Source of the DNA: Alteromonas sp047556435
GTDB taxonomy: Bacteria > Pseudomonadota > Gammaproteobacteria > Enterobacterales > Alteromonadaceae
Assembly: GCF_047556435.1 (NCBI RefSeq)
Contig: NZ_CP180210.1
Coordinates: forward strand, 2,356,001-2,420,000
Length of the DNA: 64,000 nucleotides
Direction: 5' to 3'
Below the pieces are notes generated by a model, which worked only from the letters and a program-made list of their open reading frames with translations, did no database searches and was not told the DNA's origin. Numbering within the stretch: position 1 is the stretch's first letter; each line of letters starts with the position of its first letter. Positions 42,129-51,910 of this stretch are shown piece by piece. Made by a program: the position numbers and the translations under genes.

Positions 42129-43294
42129 TATTTGCCCTCCGCAGCGGCAACAACTTTCTGTGCTGCATCGGTAAGCGATTCAGCAGCAATGATATCAAGG
42201 CCAGAGTTGGCCAGAACGTCACGACCCAGTTCCGCATTGGTACCTTCAAGACGAACCACTACCGGTACATTCACGCCTACTTCTTTCACGGCGCCAATGA
42301 TACCTTCAGCAATCATGTCACAACGTACGATACCACCGAAGATGTTAACCAGTACGGCTTTTACCGCATCGTCAGACAAAATGATTTTAAATGCTTCAGC
42401 AACACGCTCTTTGGTCGCGCCGCCACCAACATCCAGGAAGTTGGCAGGCTTTCCGCCGTGCAGGTTTACGATGTCCATGGTACCCATGGCCAGACCTGCA
42501 CCGTTAACCATACAGCCAACGTTACCGTCTAGTGCTACATAGTTCAGTTCCCACTGTGCGGCATGCGCTTCACGAGAGTCTTCCTGAGAAGGATCGTGCA
42601 TGTCTTTTACTTTAGGCTGACGATACAGCGCGTTGCTGTCGATGCCCACTTTTGCATCAAGACAGTGCAGGTTGCCATCGGTCTTTATTACCAGCGGGTT
42701 AATTTCGATAAGCGCAACGTCCAGCTCTTCAAACATTTTCGCCAGACCCAGGAAGATTTGTACGAACTGTTTGATTTGAACGCCCGACAGACCCAGTTTG
42801 AACGCCATCTCACGTGCCTGATAAGGCTGTGGACCAACGATTGGGTCAATCTCTGCTTTCAGAATTTTCTCTGGCGTTTCTTCCGCCACAGTTTCAATTT
42901 CAACGCCGCCTTCAGTCGACGCCATGAAAACAACACGACGAGTAGTACGGTCTACAACCGCACCTAAATACAGTTCATTGTCGATGTCTGTGCACGACTC
43001 AACAAGGATCTTGCTGACTGGCTGACCGTTTTCGTCAGTTTGGAAGGTCACCAGATTTTTGCCCAGCCATTTTTCGGCAAACTCACGGATGTCGCTCTTG
43101 TTCTTAACAAGCTTAACGCCACCGGCTTTACCACGGCCACCCGCGTGGACCTGACATTTTACAACCCACTCGTCGCCGCCAATGCGGTCAGCCGCTTCTA
43201 CTGCGCCTTGAGGAGTGTCTGCTGCGTATCCTTCAGAAACAGGTAAGCCGTATTCTTTGAATAGCTGCTTACCTTGGTATTCATGCAAATTCAT
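42128..43294 (-). CDS. sucC: Succinyl-CoA synthetase beta subunit
   Basis: A 388-residue ATP-grasp subunit. It starts MNLHEYQGKQLFKEYGLPVSEG, as usual, with VKCQVHAGGRGKAGGVKL, ALIEINPLV, GLAMGTMDIV and NIFGGIVRCD. Overlaps sucD by one base, giving coupled 1:1 expression of the two subunits. A hairpin lies between its start and the sucB stop. Confidence 0.97.
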   Translation of the reverse strand: MNLHEYQGKQLFKEYGLPVSEGYAADTPQGAVEAADRIGGDEWVVKCQVHAGGRGKAGGVKLVKNKSDIREFAEKWLGKNLVTFQTDENGQPVSKILVESCTDIDNELYLGAVVDRTTRRVVFMASTEGGVEIETVAEETPEKILKAEIDPIVGPQPYQAREMAFKLGLSGVQIKQFVQIFLGLAKMFEELDVALIEINPLVIKTDGNLHCLDAKVGIDSNALYRQPKVKDMHDPSQEDSREAHAAQWELNYVALDGNVGCMVNGAGLAMGTMDIVNLHGGKPANFLDVGGGATKERVAEAFKIILSDDAVKAVLVNIFGGIVRCDMIAEGIIGAVKEVGVNVPVVVRLEGTNAELGRDVLANSGLDIIAAESLTDAAQKVVAAAEGK

Positions 43295-43324
43295 GGTGTT
43301 TCTATCCGATTTTTAGTAAGACAA

Positions 43325-43342
43325 AAGTCGCTTTCGCGACTT
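43325..43342 (-). terminator. Hairpin between sucB and sucC, possible attenuator
   Basis: AAGTCGC / GCGACTT with a 4-nt loop, followed on the minus strand by TTTTGTC. The T-run is short, so it may only partly stop transcription or protect the sucAB mRNA end. Confidence 0.5.
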
Positions 43343-43447
43343 GATTAACTTGACTGGCACTGTAGGGTCAACGCCAGCGTTGCGCCAGAGCGAGCGCCCA
43401 GTGTATACGGTACGCTCCTCTGCACACAATTCCCTGAGACGAAAGTC

Positions 43448-45010
43448 TTACACGTCCAAAAGCAGACGTGTTGGATCTTCCAACATCTCTTTAACTGTTA
43501 CCAGGAAACCCACTGACTCTTTACCATCGACGATACGGTGGTCATAAGACAGTGCCAGGTACATCATTGGCAGAATTTCAACCTTACCGTTCACCGCCAT
43601 AGGACGATCCTGGATCTTATGCATTCCCAGAATTGCACTTTGCGGCGGGTTGATGATTGGCGTCGACATCAGTGAGCCAAATACACCCCCATTGGTAATT
43701 GTGAAATTTCCGCCCTGCAAATCTGCCATCGACAACTTACCGTCGCGGCCCTTGATTGCAAGTTCTTTAATTCCCTTCTCGACATCAGCCATGCCCAGCG
43801 TGTCTGTATCTTTCAATACAGGCGTAACCAGACCACGAGGCGTAGATACCGCGATAGAGATATCAAAATAGTTGTGGTAGCAAATGTCATCTCCATCAAT
43901 TGAGGCATTCACTTCCGGGAAGCGTTTAAGCGCTTCAGTCACGGCTTTCACGTAAAAAGACATAAAGCCAAGACGGATGCCGTGACGCTTCTCAAAACCA
44001 TCCTGATACTGCTTACGAAGATCCATGATAGGTTTCATGTTCACTTCGTTGAACGTTGTCAGCATGGCGGTAGAGTTTTTCGCTTCCAGCAGACGATTCG
44101 CTATGGTTTTGCGAAGACGTGTCATAGGAACACGCTTCTCTGTGCGGTTACCTGAAGGCAGATCAGATGCGTCAGACGGCGTGGAAGTCGAAGATGACGA
44201 TGATTTCTGTTCGCTGTTGCCGCCTTTCAGGTACTGCTCAACATCTTCTTTGGTAATGCGGCCGTTTTTACCGGTACCTTTTACCTTGGATGCATCAACG
44301 CCTTTTTCCGCCAACAAACGACGAACAGAAGGGCTTAACGCATCACTGCCACCGTCGTCGTCTTCAGACTCTTCGGACTTCGCCGGAGCAGATTTGGAAG
44401 ACCCACTGCCTGCAACAAATTTCGCAATCACTTCTTCAGCGGTAACTGTTGCACCTTCTTCTGCCAGGATCTCGCTAAGAGAGCCATCAGCAGGCGCTAC
44501 CACTTCCAGTACCACTTTATCAGTTTCAATATCAACCAGGTTCTGGTCACGGCTCACCGACTCACCCACACTCACGTGCCACGTGGCGATGGTCGCATCC
44601 GCAACTGACTCAGGCAATACTGGAACTTTTACTTCAGTTTCTTCGCCAGAAGCAGCCTCGTCCTTATCTGAAGAGGCTTCAGTTTTCTCTTTTGAGTCGG
44701 TTTTTTCTGCTTTATCAGCTTTGTCAGCACCAGACTTGTCGCCGCTGTCAGATTTGGCAGCACCGCCCTCACCTTTTTCCAGTTTCGCAATGACTTGCTC
44801 GCCCAGAACCGTCGCACCCTCTTCATCAAGGATTTCAGCCATAACGCCATCTGCTGGAGCCACAACTTCCAGAACGACCTTGTCTGTTTCAATGTCAACC
44901 AGGTTCTGATCGCGTTTTACTGTGTCACCGGCCTTGACGTGCCAGGTTGCAATGGTGGCATCGGCAACTGACTCAGGTAGGACCGGAACTTTTATCTCAA
45001 TTGTCATCAT
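43448..45010 (-). CDS. sucB: Dihydrolipoyllysine succinyltransferase, E2 of 2-oxoglutarate dehydrogenase, two lipoyl domains
   Basis: A 520-residue E2 subunit, longer than the roughly 400 residues of E. coli SucB because it has two lipoyl domains. Both have the lipoylation site DIETDKVV, with Lys44 and Lys165; they are nearly identical around VPVLPESVADATIATWHV. Acidic, Ala/Ser/Lys-rich linkers follow each. The E1/E3-binding domain (SPSVRRLLAEKGVDASKVKGTG) covers about 226-262. The C-terminal acyltransferase domain ends with SYDHRIVDG, the catalytic His motif. Its ATG pair lies just after the sucA stop, with the ribosome-binding site AAGGAAC overlapping that stop. Confidence 0.95.
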   Translation of the reverse strand: MMTIEIKVPVLPESVADATIATWHVKAGDTVKRDQNLVDIETDKVVLEVVAPADGVMAEILDEEGATVLGEQVIAKLEKGEGGAAKSDSGDKSGADKADKAEKTDSKEKTEASSDKDEAASGEETEVKVPVLPESVADATIATWHVSVGESVSRDQNLVDIETDKVVLEVVAPADGSLSEILAEEGATVTAEEVIAKFVAGSGSSKSAPAKSEESEDDDGGSDALSPSVRRLLAEKGVDASKVKGTGKNGRITKEDVEQYLKGGNSEQKSSSSSTSTPSDASDLPSGNRTEKRVPMTRLRKTIANRLLEAKNSTAMLTTFNEVNMKPIMDLRKQYQDGFEKRHGIRLGFMSFYVKAVTEALKRFPEVNASIDGDDICYHNYFDISIAVSTPRGLVTPVLKDTDTLGMADVEKGIKELAIKGRDGKLSMADLQGGNFTITNGGVFGSLMSTPIINPPQSAILGMHKIQDRPMAVNGKVEILPMMYLALSYDHRIVDGKESVGFLVTVKEMLEDPTRLLLDV

Positions 45011-45016
45011 TGTTCC

Positions 45017-47836
45017 TTATTTAATAGTGAGTGCGTTTTCAACCAGGGTTTTCTGTTGCTGGTTGTGAACGGAAACATAACCGACTGCAGGTGACGCTGA
45101 CGCTTCACGACCTGCATATGTTAGCTTGGCACCTTCCGGAATTGCCTGCCAGAAGTGGTGCTGGCTGCAATACCAGGCGCCCTGGTTCTGAGGCTCTTCC
45201 TGGCACCAAACCCAATCTTTTACGTGGCTGTATTCTGCCACAATTTTCGCGCATTCTTCCTGCGGGAAAGGATACAGCTGCTCGAGGCGAATGATTGCTA
45301 CATCCGTTTGCTCGTTTTTGCGGCGCTGATCCAGAAGATCGTAATAGACCTTACCGGAGCACATGACAACCCGTTTCACGTTTTCAGGATTAATCTCATC
45401 GATTTCCCCGATGACGTTTTTGAACTGACCTTCCGCCAACTCTTCCAGTGACGATGTTGCCATTGGATGACGCAGCAACGACTTAGGTGACATCACAATC
45501 AACGGTTTACGCATCGGACGAATAGCCTGACGACGCAGCATGTTGAATACCTGTGCTGGTGTAGAAGGTACACATACCTGCCAGTTGTGGTCAGCACACA
45601 TTTGCAGGAAACGCTCAAGTCTTGCAGAGCTGTGCTCTGGTCCCTGGCCTTCATACCCATGCGGAAGAAGTACAGTCAGTCCGCATAAACGGCCCCACTT
45701 TGCTTCGCCCGAGCTCAGAAACTGGTCAAACACAACCTGTGCACCGTTGGCAAAATCACCAAACTGCGCTTCCCATATTGTCAGGCAGCCAGGCTCCGCA
45801 GTTGCGTAGCCATACTCAAATGCCATCACTGCTTCTTCTGACAATACAGAGTCATAAATTTCTATATCGCCTTGCCCTTCGCGAACGTGCTGCAACGGCA
45901 TGTAAGTGGAGGCATCTTTTTGATTGTGAAGAACGGCATGACGGTGGAAGAAAGTACCACGCCCCGAGTCCTGTCCGGTAATACGAATATCCGTACCGAT
46001 ATCAACGATGTTGGCGTACGCCAGCGTTTCTGCCATTCCCCAGTCCAGCTTTTTCTCGCCGGCTATCATTGCCTTACGGTCCTGATAAAGTTTGTTCACT
46101 CGGGAGTGTAGTTTGTGATCTTCCGGGTAAGATGTGATGGCTTCGCCAAGCTCTTTAAGCTTTTCGACACTGATCGAACCGTCATAAGGGGTATCCCAGT
46201 CATGCCCCAGGTATGGTGTCCAGTCTACCGAGTGCTCGGTCATCGGACGCCATTCCTCAACCACACACGCGCCATGATCTAACGCCGCGCGATATTCTTC
46301 GAGATAACGGTCAGCATCACGCTGTTCGATAACGCCTTCTGCAATCAGTTGGTCGGCATAAATAATCCGCGGTACCGGATGCTTTTTAACTTTTTGATAC
46401 ATCAGAGGCTGAGTCGCATTTGGCTCATCCGCTTCGTTGTGACCATGACGTCGGTAACAAACCAGGTCAATCACTACGTCTTTTTTGAACTTGTTGCGAT
46501 ATTCAAGCGCCAGTTGGGTGACAAACGCTACCGCTTCCGGATCGTCTGAATTGACGTGGAATATGGGTGCCTGAACCATTTTTGCAATGTCGGTGCAGTA
46601 CTGCGTAGAACGCGTATCTTCGATTTTCGACGTGGTAAAGCCAACTTGGTTATTTACCACAATGCGAACCGTACCTCCCACAGCGAAGCCGCGGGTTTCC
46701 GACATATTAAAGGTTTCCTGAACCACACCCTGACCCGCAATTGCTGAGTCACCATGAATAGTAACCGGAAGCACCTTACTGGTGTCATTGTTGCGGCGCA
46801 CCAAACGCGCTCGTACTGAGCCCATCACCACAGGATTTACGATTTCCAGGTGAGAGGGGTTAAACGCCAGCGCCAGATGCACATTGCCGCCCGGTGTCGC
46901 GAAATCTGATGAGAATCCGGCGTGATATTTTACATCACCTGCGCCCAGAGAGTCGTCATGTTTGCCGGAGAACTCATCAAATAAAACAGATGGATTCTTA
47001 CCAAGAACATTAACCAGTACATTCAGGCGGCCACGGTGAGCCATACCAATAACGCACTCTTTCGTTCCGCCAGCACCGGCTTTACTGATTAAGCCTTTGA
47101 GCATGGGGATCAACGCATCGCCACCTTCCAGTGAGAAACGTTTTGCACCCGGGAACTTTGACCCCAGATATTTTTCCATCCCGTCAGCCGCAGTCAGCCC
47201 TTTCAGAATACTCAGCTTTTCATCTTTGCTGATTTCCGGCTTCGCCTGTACGGATTCAATTTTTTGCTGCAACCAACGTTTCTGTTCGGTATCGGTGATG
47301 TGCATGTACTCAGCACCGATAGAACCACAATACGTTCTGTTCAACGACTTGAACAGGTCACCTAACGTCATTGACTCTTTACCAATGGCGTAAGAACCGA
47401 CATTAAACGTTGAGTCGAAATCTTCTTCTGAAAGCGAATGATGCGACAATTCGAGATCGCGCACTCTGGCCTGTTTCCAAAGGCCGAGTGGGTCCAGATT
47501 GGCATGCTGATGGCCGCGGAAGCGGTACGCATTAATCAACTGAAGAACTTTAACCTGCTTCTGGTCGGAAACATTACCCGCCGAGACCTGTGTTGGGGCC
47601 ATACGGGCAGTCGGACCTAAAGAAGCTAGTTTACGGAACTGATCTTTAATCGAGGTGTGATTATTCTCCAGCTCCACACCTTCGACTTTAGGAAGGCTAT
47701 CGAAGACCTGGCGCCAATTTTCAGAGACGCTCTGAGGGTCGTCAAGGTACGCTTCGTACAACTCTTCGACATAGGCCGCGTTCGCACCAGCCATGTGTGA
47801 CGAGTCCCACCACGCTTTCATCACGCTTTCTTGCAT
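45017..47836 (-). CDS. sucA: 2-oxoglutarate dehydrogenase E1 component
   Basis: A 939-residue thiamine-diphosphate enzyme that decarboxylates 2-oxoglutarate and passes succinyl to the lipoyl groups of SucB. It starts with the usual ahead-of-core segment (KAWWDSSHMAGANAAYVEELYEAYL), with GMAHRGRLNVLVNVLGK, the ThDP site around GDSAIAGQGVVQETFNMS and RRHGHNEADEPNATQP. The end LTYAGREASASPAVGYVSVHNQQQ is canonical. Fully normal length. Separated from sdhB by a terminator, so it likely has its own promoter. Confidence 0.97.
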   Translation of the reverse strand: MQESVMKAWWDSSHMAGANAAYVEELYEAYLDDPQSVSENWRQVFDSLPKVEGVELENNHTSIKDQFRKLASLGPTARMAPTQVSAGNVSDQKQVKVLQLINAYRFRGHQHANLDPLGLWKQARVRDLELSHHSLSEEDFDSTFNVGSYAIGKESMTLGDLFKSLNRTYCGSIGAEYMHITDTEQKRWLQQKIESVQAKPEISKDEKLSILKGLTAADGMEKYLGSKFPGAKRFSLEGGDALIPMLKGLISKAGAGGTKECVIGMAHRGRLNVLVNVLGKNPSVLFDEFSGKHDDSLGAGDVKYHAGFSSDFATPGGNVHLALAFNPSHLEIVNPVVMGSVRARLVRRNNDTSKVLPVTIHGDSAIAGQGVVQETFNMSETRGFAVGGTVRIVVNNQVGFTTSKIEDTRSTQYCTDIAKMVQAPIFHVNSDDPEAVAFVTQLALEYRNKFKKDVVIDLVCYRRHGHNEADEPNATQPLMYQKVKKHPVPRIIYADQLIAEGVIEQRDADRYLEEYRAALDHGACVVEEWRPMTEHSVDWTPYLGHDWDTPYDGSISVEKLKELGEAITSYPEDHKLHSRVNKLYQDRKAMIAGEKKLDWGMAETLAYANIVDIGTDIRITGQDSGRGTFFHRHAVLHNQKDASTYMPLQHVREGQGDIEIYDSVLSEEAVMAFEYGYATAEPGCLTIWEAQFGDFANGAQVVFDQFLSSGEAKWGRLCGLTVLLPHGYEGQGPEHSSARLERFLQMCADHNWQVCVPSTPAQVFNMLRRQAIRPMRKPLIVMSPKSLLRHPMATSSLEELAEGQFKNVIGEIDEINPENVKRVVMCSGKVYYDLLDQRRKNEQTDVAIIRLEQLYPFPQEECAKIVAEYSHVKDWVWCQEEPQNQGAWYCSQHHFWQAIPEGAKLTYAGREASASPAVGYVSVHNQQQKTLVENALTIK

Positions 47837-47930
47837 TATTGTGCCTTGCTACGTTTCGTAAAAAACAAATGATACCGGCATATTATGAAGGCTAAATACG
47901 CGTTAACCAACCTTAATCCCGATATATACA

Positions 47931-47962
47931 AAAAAATAGCCACCCCGAACGGATGGCCATTT
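47931..47962 (-). terminator. Rho-independent terminator after sdhB
   Basis: On the minus strand AATGGCCATCC-GTTC-GGGGTGGCTATT followed by TTTTT: an 11-bp stem with two G-T pairs. It divides sdhCDAB from sucABCD. Confidence 0.75.
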
Positions 47963-48006
47963 AGAGCATTGCTATCTGTAACCCGTAAGTTGACAGAAAT
48001 ATAGTA

Positions 48007-48717
48007 CTAAACAGCCCGTTGTAAAAGCATCGACTTGATTTGGCCGATAGCTTTCGTCGGGTTAAGTCCCTTAGGACATACGCTAACGCAGTTCATTATC
48101 CCGTGGCAGCGGAATACGCTGAAAGCATCATCCAGGTCGTTCAGACGTTCTTCGGTCGCGGTATCGCGGCTGTCAATAAGGAAGCGATAGGCGTGAAGAA
48201 GACCTGCGGGCCCAATAAACTTGTCCGGATTCCACCAGAACGACGGACACGATGTTGAACAACATGCACACAGAATGCATTCATATAAACCATCAAGCTT
48301 AGCACGCTCTTCAGGCGACTGCAGGTGCTCACGCGCAGGCGGCACCTGCGAGTCGTTAATCAGGAATGGTTTAACCTTCTCATACTGCGTATAGAACTGG
48401 GTCATGTCGACGACGAGGTCGCGCACAACGGGCAATCCAGGTAACGGGCGAACAACCACTTTGCCCTTGCCTAAACTGGATAGTGGCGTAATACAAGCCA
48501 GGCCGTTTTTGCCGTTCATATTAACACCGTCGGAGCCACACACACCTTCGCGGCAAGAGCGGCGAAGTGATAAGGTAGGATCCTGTTCTTTCAACGCCAG
48601 CAGCGCATCAAGAACCATCATATCGCGACCTTCTTCCACTTCCAGCGTGTAATCTTGCATGTACGGCGCGTCATCAACCTCAGGGTTGTAACGATAAATT
48701 GAGAATTCTAATTTCAT
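48007..48717 (-). CDS. sdhB: Succinate dehydrogenase iron-sulphur subunit
   Basis: A 236-residue subunit carrying the 2Fe-2S cluster (SCREGVCGSDGVNMNGKNGLAC split motif) and the two further clusters (CILCACCSTSCPSFWWN; CHGIMNCVSVCPKGLNP). It passes electrons from SdhA to ubiquinone. Follows sdhA by 14 bp in the sdhCDAB operon. Confidence 0.97.
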   Translation of the reverse strand: MKLEFSIYRYNPEVDDAPYMQDYTLEVEEGRDMMVLDALLALKEQDPTLSLRRSCREGVCGSDGVNMNGKNGLACITPLSSLGKGKVVVRPLPGLPVVRDLVVDMTQFYTQYEKVKPFLINDSQVPPAREHLQSPEERAKLDGLYECILCACCSTSCPSFWWNPDKFIGPAGLLHAYRFLIDSRDTATEERLNDLDDAFSVFRCHGIMNCVSVCPKGLNPTKAIGQIKSMLLQRAV

Positions 48718-48731
48718 GATCGTTGCCTCTC

Positions 48732-50504
48732 TTAATATGAACGCGCTTTGGGTGGGAATGCTTCCCGCAACTTCGGCGCCATATTGACTTCACGTTTGAC
48801 CATAGACTCAGACTCCGGACGATAAACTGAGTGGCATAGCCAATTCTCATCATCACGGTCCGGGTAATCGAAGCGGCTGTGAGCGCCACGACTTTCCGTT
48901 CTGAAGTTTGCTGCAACTGCCGTGCTGTACGCGGTTTCCATCAGGTTATCCAGTTCCAGACACTCAATACGCTGCGTGTTGAAATCTGAACTCTTATCAT
49001 CCAGGCGCGCATGCTTAAGACGCTCACGGATTTCGCGAAGTTGCTCAAGGCCTTCAGCCATGGCATCACCTTCACGGAATACAGAGAAGTTAAGCTGCAT
49101 ACATTCCTGCATGTCTTTTTTAATTTGAACCGGGTCTTCGCCCTTGCCTTTTTCTGAATTTTCCCAGCGATTGAAGCGTGACATGGCCGCGTCAAGATCG
49201 GATTCAGAAGCGTCACGGGACGGTGCCATTTCGGCGAGTGTTTCACCCAGGTGAAGGCCAGTAGCGCGACCGAATACCACAAGGTCAAGCAATGAGTTAC
49301 CACCCAGGCGGTTAGCGCCGTGAACAGATACGCAGGCAATTTCACCACAGGCGAACAGACCGTTTACTACCTGGTCTTTGCCATTCTCATCAATTTTCAG
49401 ACACTGACCATGGACGTTCGTGGGAATCCCCCCCATCATATAGTGACAGGTTGGGATAACCGGAATGGGCTCTTTAACCGGGTCGACGTGTGCAAAGGTA
49501 CGAGAAAGCTCAAGAATACCTGGCAGACGCGACTCAAGCACTTCTTTACCCAGATGATCCAGCTTAAGTTTAATATGCGTACCCCATGGGCCATCACAAC
49601 CACGGCCTTCACGAATCTCTGTCATCATGGAACGTGCAACAACGTCACGTCCGGCAAGATCTTTCGCATTCGGCGCATAACGCTCCATAAAGCGTTCGCC
49701 ATCTTTATTTAACAGATAACCACCTTCACCGCGACACCCTTCGGTAACCAATGTACCTGCGCCGGCGATACCGGTTGGGTGGAACTGCCACATTTCCATA
49801 TCCTGTACGGAAACCCCGGCACGTAGTGCCATTCCTACACCGTCACCGGTGTTGATGTGGGCGTTGGTAGTTGACGCATAAATGCGTCCGGCGCCACCAG
49901 TTGCCAAAACAACTGCGCGAGATTTGAAGTAAACCACTTCGCCGGTTTCGATGTCGATAGCGGTACAGCCAACGACGTCACCGTCCTGGTTTTTCACCAG
50001 ATCCAGTGCATACCATTCGCTGAACACTTTTGTTTTGTTTTTAACATTTTGCTGATAAAGCAGGTGAAGCAGCGCGTGACCGGTACGGTCGGCTGCAGCA
50101 GCAGTACGTGCCGCCTGTTCGCCACCGAAGTTCTTAGACTGGCCACCGAAAGGACGCTGATAAACCTTACCATTTTCAAAACGTGAGAACGGCAGTCCCA
50201 TATTTTCCATCTCAATGATGGCTTCAGGGCCGGTTTTACACATATATTCAATAGCGTCCTGGTCGCCAATATAATCGGATCCCTTAACGGTATCGTACAT
50301 GTGCCATTCCCAGTTATCTTCATGGGAATTACCCAATGCTACCGTGATTCCGCCCTGGGCAGATACGGTGTGAGAACGGGTAGGAAACACTTTTGATAGT
50401 AATGCGCAGGATTTGCCAGATTGTGAAATCTGAAGTGCAGCACGCATACCTGCACCGCCGGCGCCGATAACGACGGCATCAAACTCGTGAACGGGTAAAC
50501 TCAT
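48732..50504 (-). CDS. sdhA: Succinate dehydrogenase flavoprotein subunit
   Basis: About 590 residues from the ATG at 50504, which has GGGGAG upstream; a frame start at 50549 would overlap sdhD and adds an unlikely leader. It oxidises succinate to fumarate. FAD motif AVVIGAGGAGMRAAL, covalent-FAD His45 in TRSHTVSAQGG, substrate-site HPTGIAGAGTLVTEGCRGEGG and RYAPNAKDLAGRDVVARS are all present. Normal length. Confidence 0.97.
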   Translation of the reverse strand: MSLPVHEFDAVVIGAGGAGMRAALQISQSGKSCALLSKVFPTRSHTVSAQGGITVALGNSHEDNWEWHMYDTVKGSDYIGDQDAIEYMCKTGPEAIIEMENMGLPFSRFENGKVYQRPFGGQSKNFGGEQAARTAAAADRTGHALLHLLYQQNVKNKTKVFSEWYALDLVKNQDGDVVGCTAIDIETGEVVYFKSRAVVLATGGAGRIYASTTNAHINTGDGVGMALRAGVSVQDMEMWQFHPTGIAGAGTLVTEGCRGEGGYLLNKDGERFMERYAPNAKDLAGRDVVARSMMTEIREGRGCDGPWGTHIKLKLDHLGKEVLESRLPGILELSRTFAHVDPVKEPIPVIPTCHYMMGGIPTNVHGQCLKIDENGKDQVVNGLFACGEIACVSVHGANRLGGNSLLDLVVFGRATGLHLGETLAEMAPSRDASESDLDAAMSRFNRWENSEKGKGEDPVQIKKDMQECMQLNFSVFREGDAMAEGLEQLREIRERLKHARLDDKSSDFNTQRIECLELDNLMETAYSTAVAANFRTESRGAHSRFDYPDRDDENWLCHSVYRPESESMVKREVNMAPKLREAFPPKARSY

Positions 50505-50505
50505 A

Positions 50506-50853
50506 TTACACTCCCCACAATACAAACAGGCCAACTGCAACGTAGGCAAATGCGATGAGATTCAGCACATATTGCACAACGCCACGAACAGCAGCCGATT
50601 TAACGTAATCCGTTAACACCTGCCAAAGGCCAATACGAACGTGAATCATGATGGCAACCAGTGCTGCCAGCGTGAACACTTTCATCGCGATACCAGAAAA
50701 CAGATCTTGCCACACTGCAAACGTAATGTTGTCAGTGGTGATAAAGAACCACGCCATGAATAGCGAAAATGCAGTGATAATAACTGCGGTTGCACGTAAT
50801 GAAACGTAGTCTTGTACGCCGTTACGCTTGATGCTTGCCTGATTCGTTACCAT
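50506..50853 (-). CDS. sdhD: Succinate dehydrogenase membrane anchor subunit
   Basis: About 115 residues from the ATG at 50853 (GGGAG upstream), with three membrane segments. MVTNQASIKRNGVQDYVSLRATAV matches the SdhD N-terminal pattern, and VMIHVRIGLWQVLTDYVK holds the candidate haem/quinone-site histidine. Overlaps sdhC by seven bases; one-base gap to sdhA. Confidence 0.93.
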   Translation of the reverse strand: MVTNQASIKRNGVQDYVSLRATAVIITAFSLFMAWFFITTDNITFAVWQDLFSGIAMKVFTLAALVAIMIHVRIGLWQVLTDYVKSAAVRGVVQYVLNLIAFAYVAVGLFVLWGV

Positions 50854-51221
50854 AATGCAACTCCCAATACGATTGTCAGTACAATCCACAGCCCGATAAC
50901 GATTTTCGCGCTTAAATTACCTGACTCAAGCTCTTCCCAATAACCCATATCCATGATGCCATGGCGAATGCCGCCCAACATGTGATAGGTCAGCGCTGAC
51001 GCTGTGCCGATTGCGACCAATTTTCCAATGATACCGTCCATCATAGATTGCACGCTTGCAAAGCCATCTGCTGATGACAAAGAAACCGCCCAAGCCCAGA
51101 TAACAAATAGCAATGCAAAAAACATTGCTACACCAGTAATCCGATGAAGAATTGACGAAATAGCAGAAGGAGGAAATTTAATAGTATTGAGTTCTAAATT
51201 TACTGGTCTTTGCTTTTTCAC
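50847..51221 (-). CDS. sdhC: Succinate dehydrogenase cytochrome b556 subunit
   Basis: About 124 residues from a GTG at 51221, chosen because the protein then begins VKKQRPVNLELNTIKFP, the family's usual N-terminus (MKKQRPVNLDL-type). Another GTG at 51263 would add 14 residues; neither has a strong ribosome-binding site. SSILHRITGV and YHMLGGIRHGIMDMGY (haem ligand His region) are characteristic. First gene of the operon, divergent from gltA. Confidence 0.93.
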   Translation of the reverse strand: MKKQRPVNLELNTIKFPPSAISSILHRITGVAMFFALLFVIWAWAVSLSSADGFASVQSMMDGIIGKLVAIGTASALTYHMLGGIRHGIMDMGYWEELESGNLSAKIVIGLWIVLTIVLGVALW

Positions 51222-51910
51222 AATGTATGCCTGTTTGATCCGTAGGGATAATGAACCACTCACTATTTTTATGTCCTGTGTGAGTCGATTCGTTTATTAC
51301 CTGTTAATTGCCTCATCCACTGAGTTGTTAACAATTTGTGAATTAATTATTACCTGATTTACAGAATAAATATTCCGGATTTCAAGTAGCGCTGAGTATA
51401 TCCAGCACATAGTATAATTACAATTTTTTGTGCCTTATTAGGACTTTAGTCTTAGACTATAGACATAAGTAGGCCAGCGTCCAAATAACGCGCTAAAATT
51501 GATCGAAAGTTGATAACGCTGCAGTATAAAACGGCGCATTAGTTTATCAGTCCCTTACGTACATAACTATCGAAAAGATTGATAAATTACGCTCATTTAA
51601 TGTGAGTGGCCAAACACCACCCAGTTTTTGATTAAATTAAGTGCGACTTAACAAAAAGTGAGATAATTCACCGGCTAACCACCCCGTGAACAAGCTCAAT
51701 CGCATGAATAATTTTTAGATTTGTGGCACATTACACAGGTTGAATTGTGGTGAGTATCACCGTTAACAATCTGGAATATTTATCATCCATATATGCATTT
51801 AAATTGACTTGTTAGTGCATAATAAAGTACAAATACGCCACTTTTCCCAACGAGTCGGGGAATTTTCCCTGATTTCGCTGCAAACAGAACCATTCTGAGG
51901 AGAGCATTTT
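51222..51910. promoter_or_regulatory. Divergent sdhC/gltA control region
   Basis: A 689-bp AT-rich stretch without a gene. Candidate elements: TTGACT (51804-51809) with TACAAA 18 bp on as a possible gltA promoter; a palindrome GGTGA-GTA-TCACC (51749-51761); GTTAACAAT twice (51327 and 51762 areas); and an imperfect direct repeat of TATCGAAA-type and TTGATAA elements near 51500 and 51567. In E. coli the same region is controlled by ArcA and CRP. No clear ArcA or CRP site could be assigned here by eye. Confidence 0.4.

Noticed and set aside
44025..44909. A 294-codon plus-strand open frame opposite sucB
   Set aside because: It is a shadow of the low-complexity linkers and lipoyl domains of sucB (Ser/Pro-rich mirror of Ala/Asp/Glu-rich sequence), without any family resemblance.
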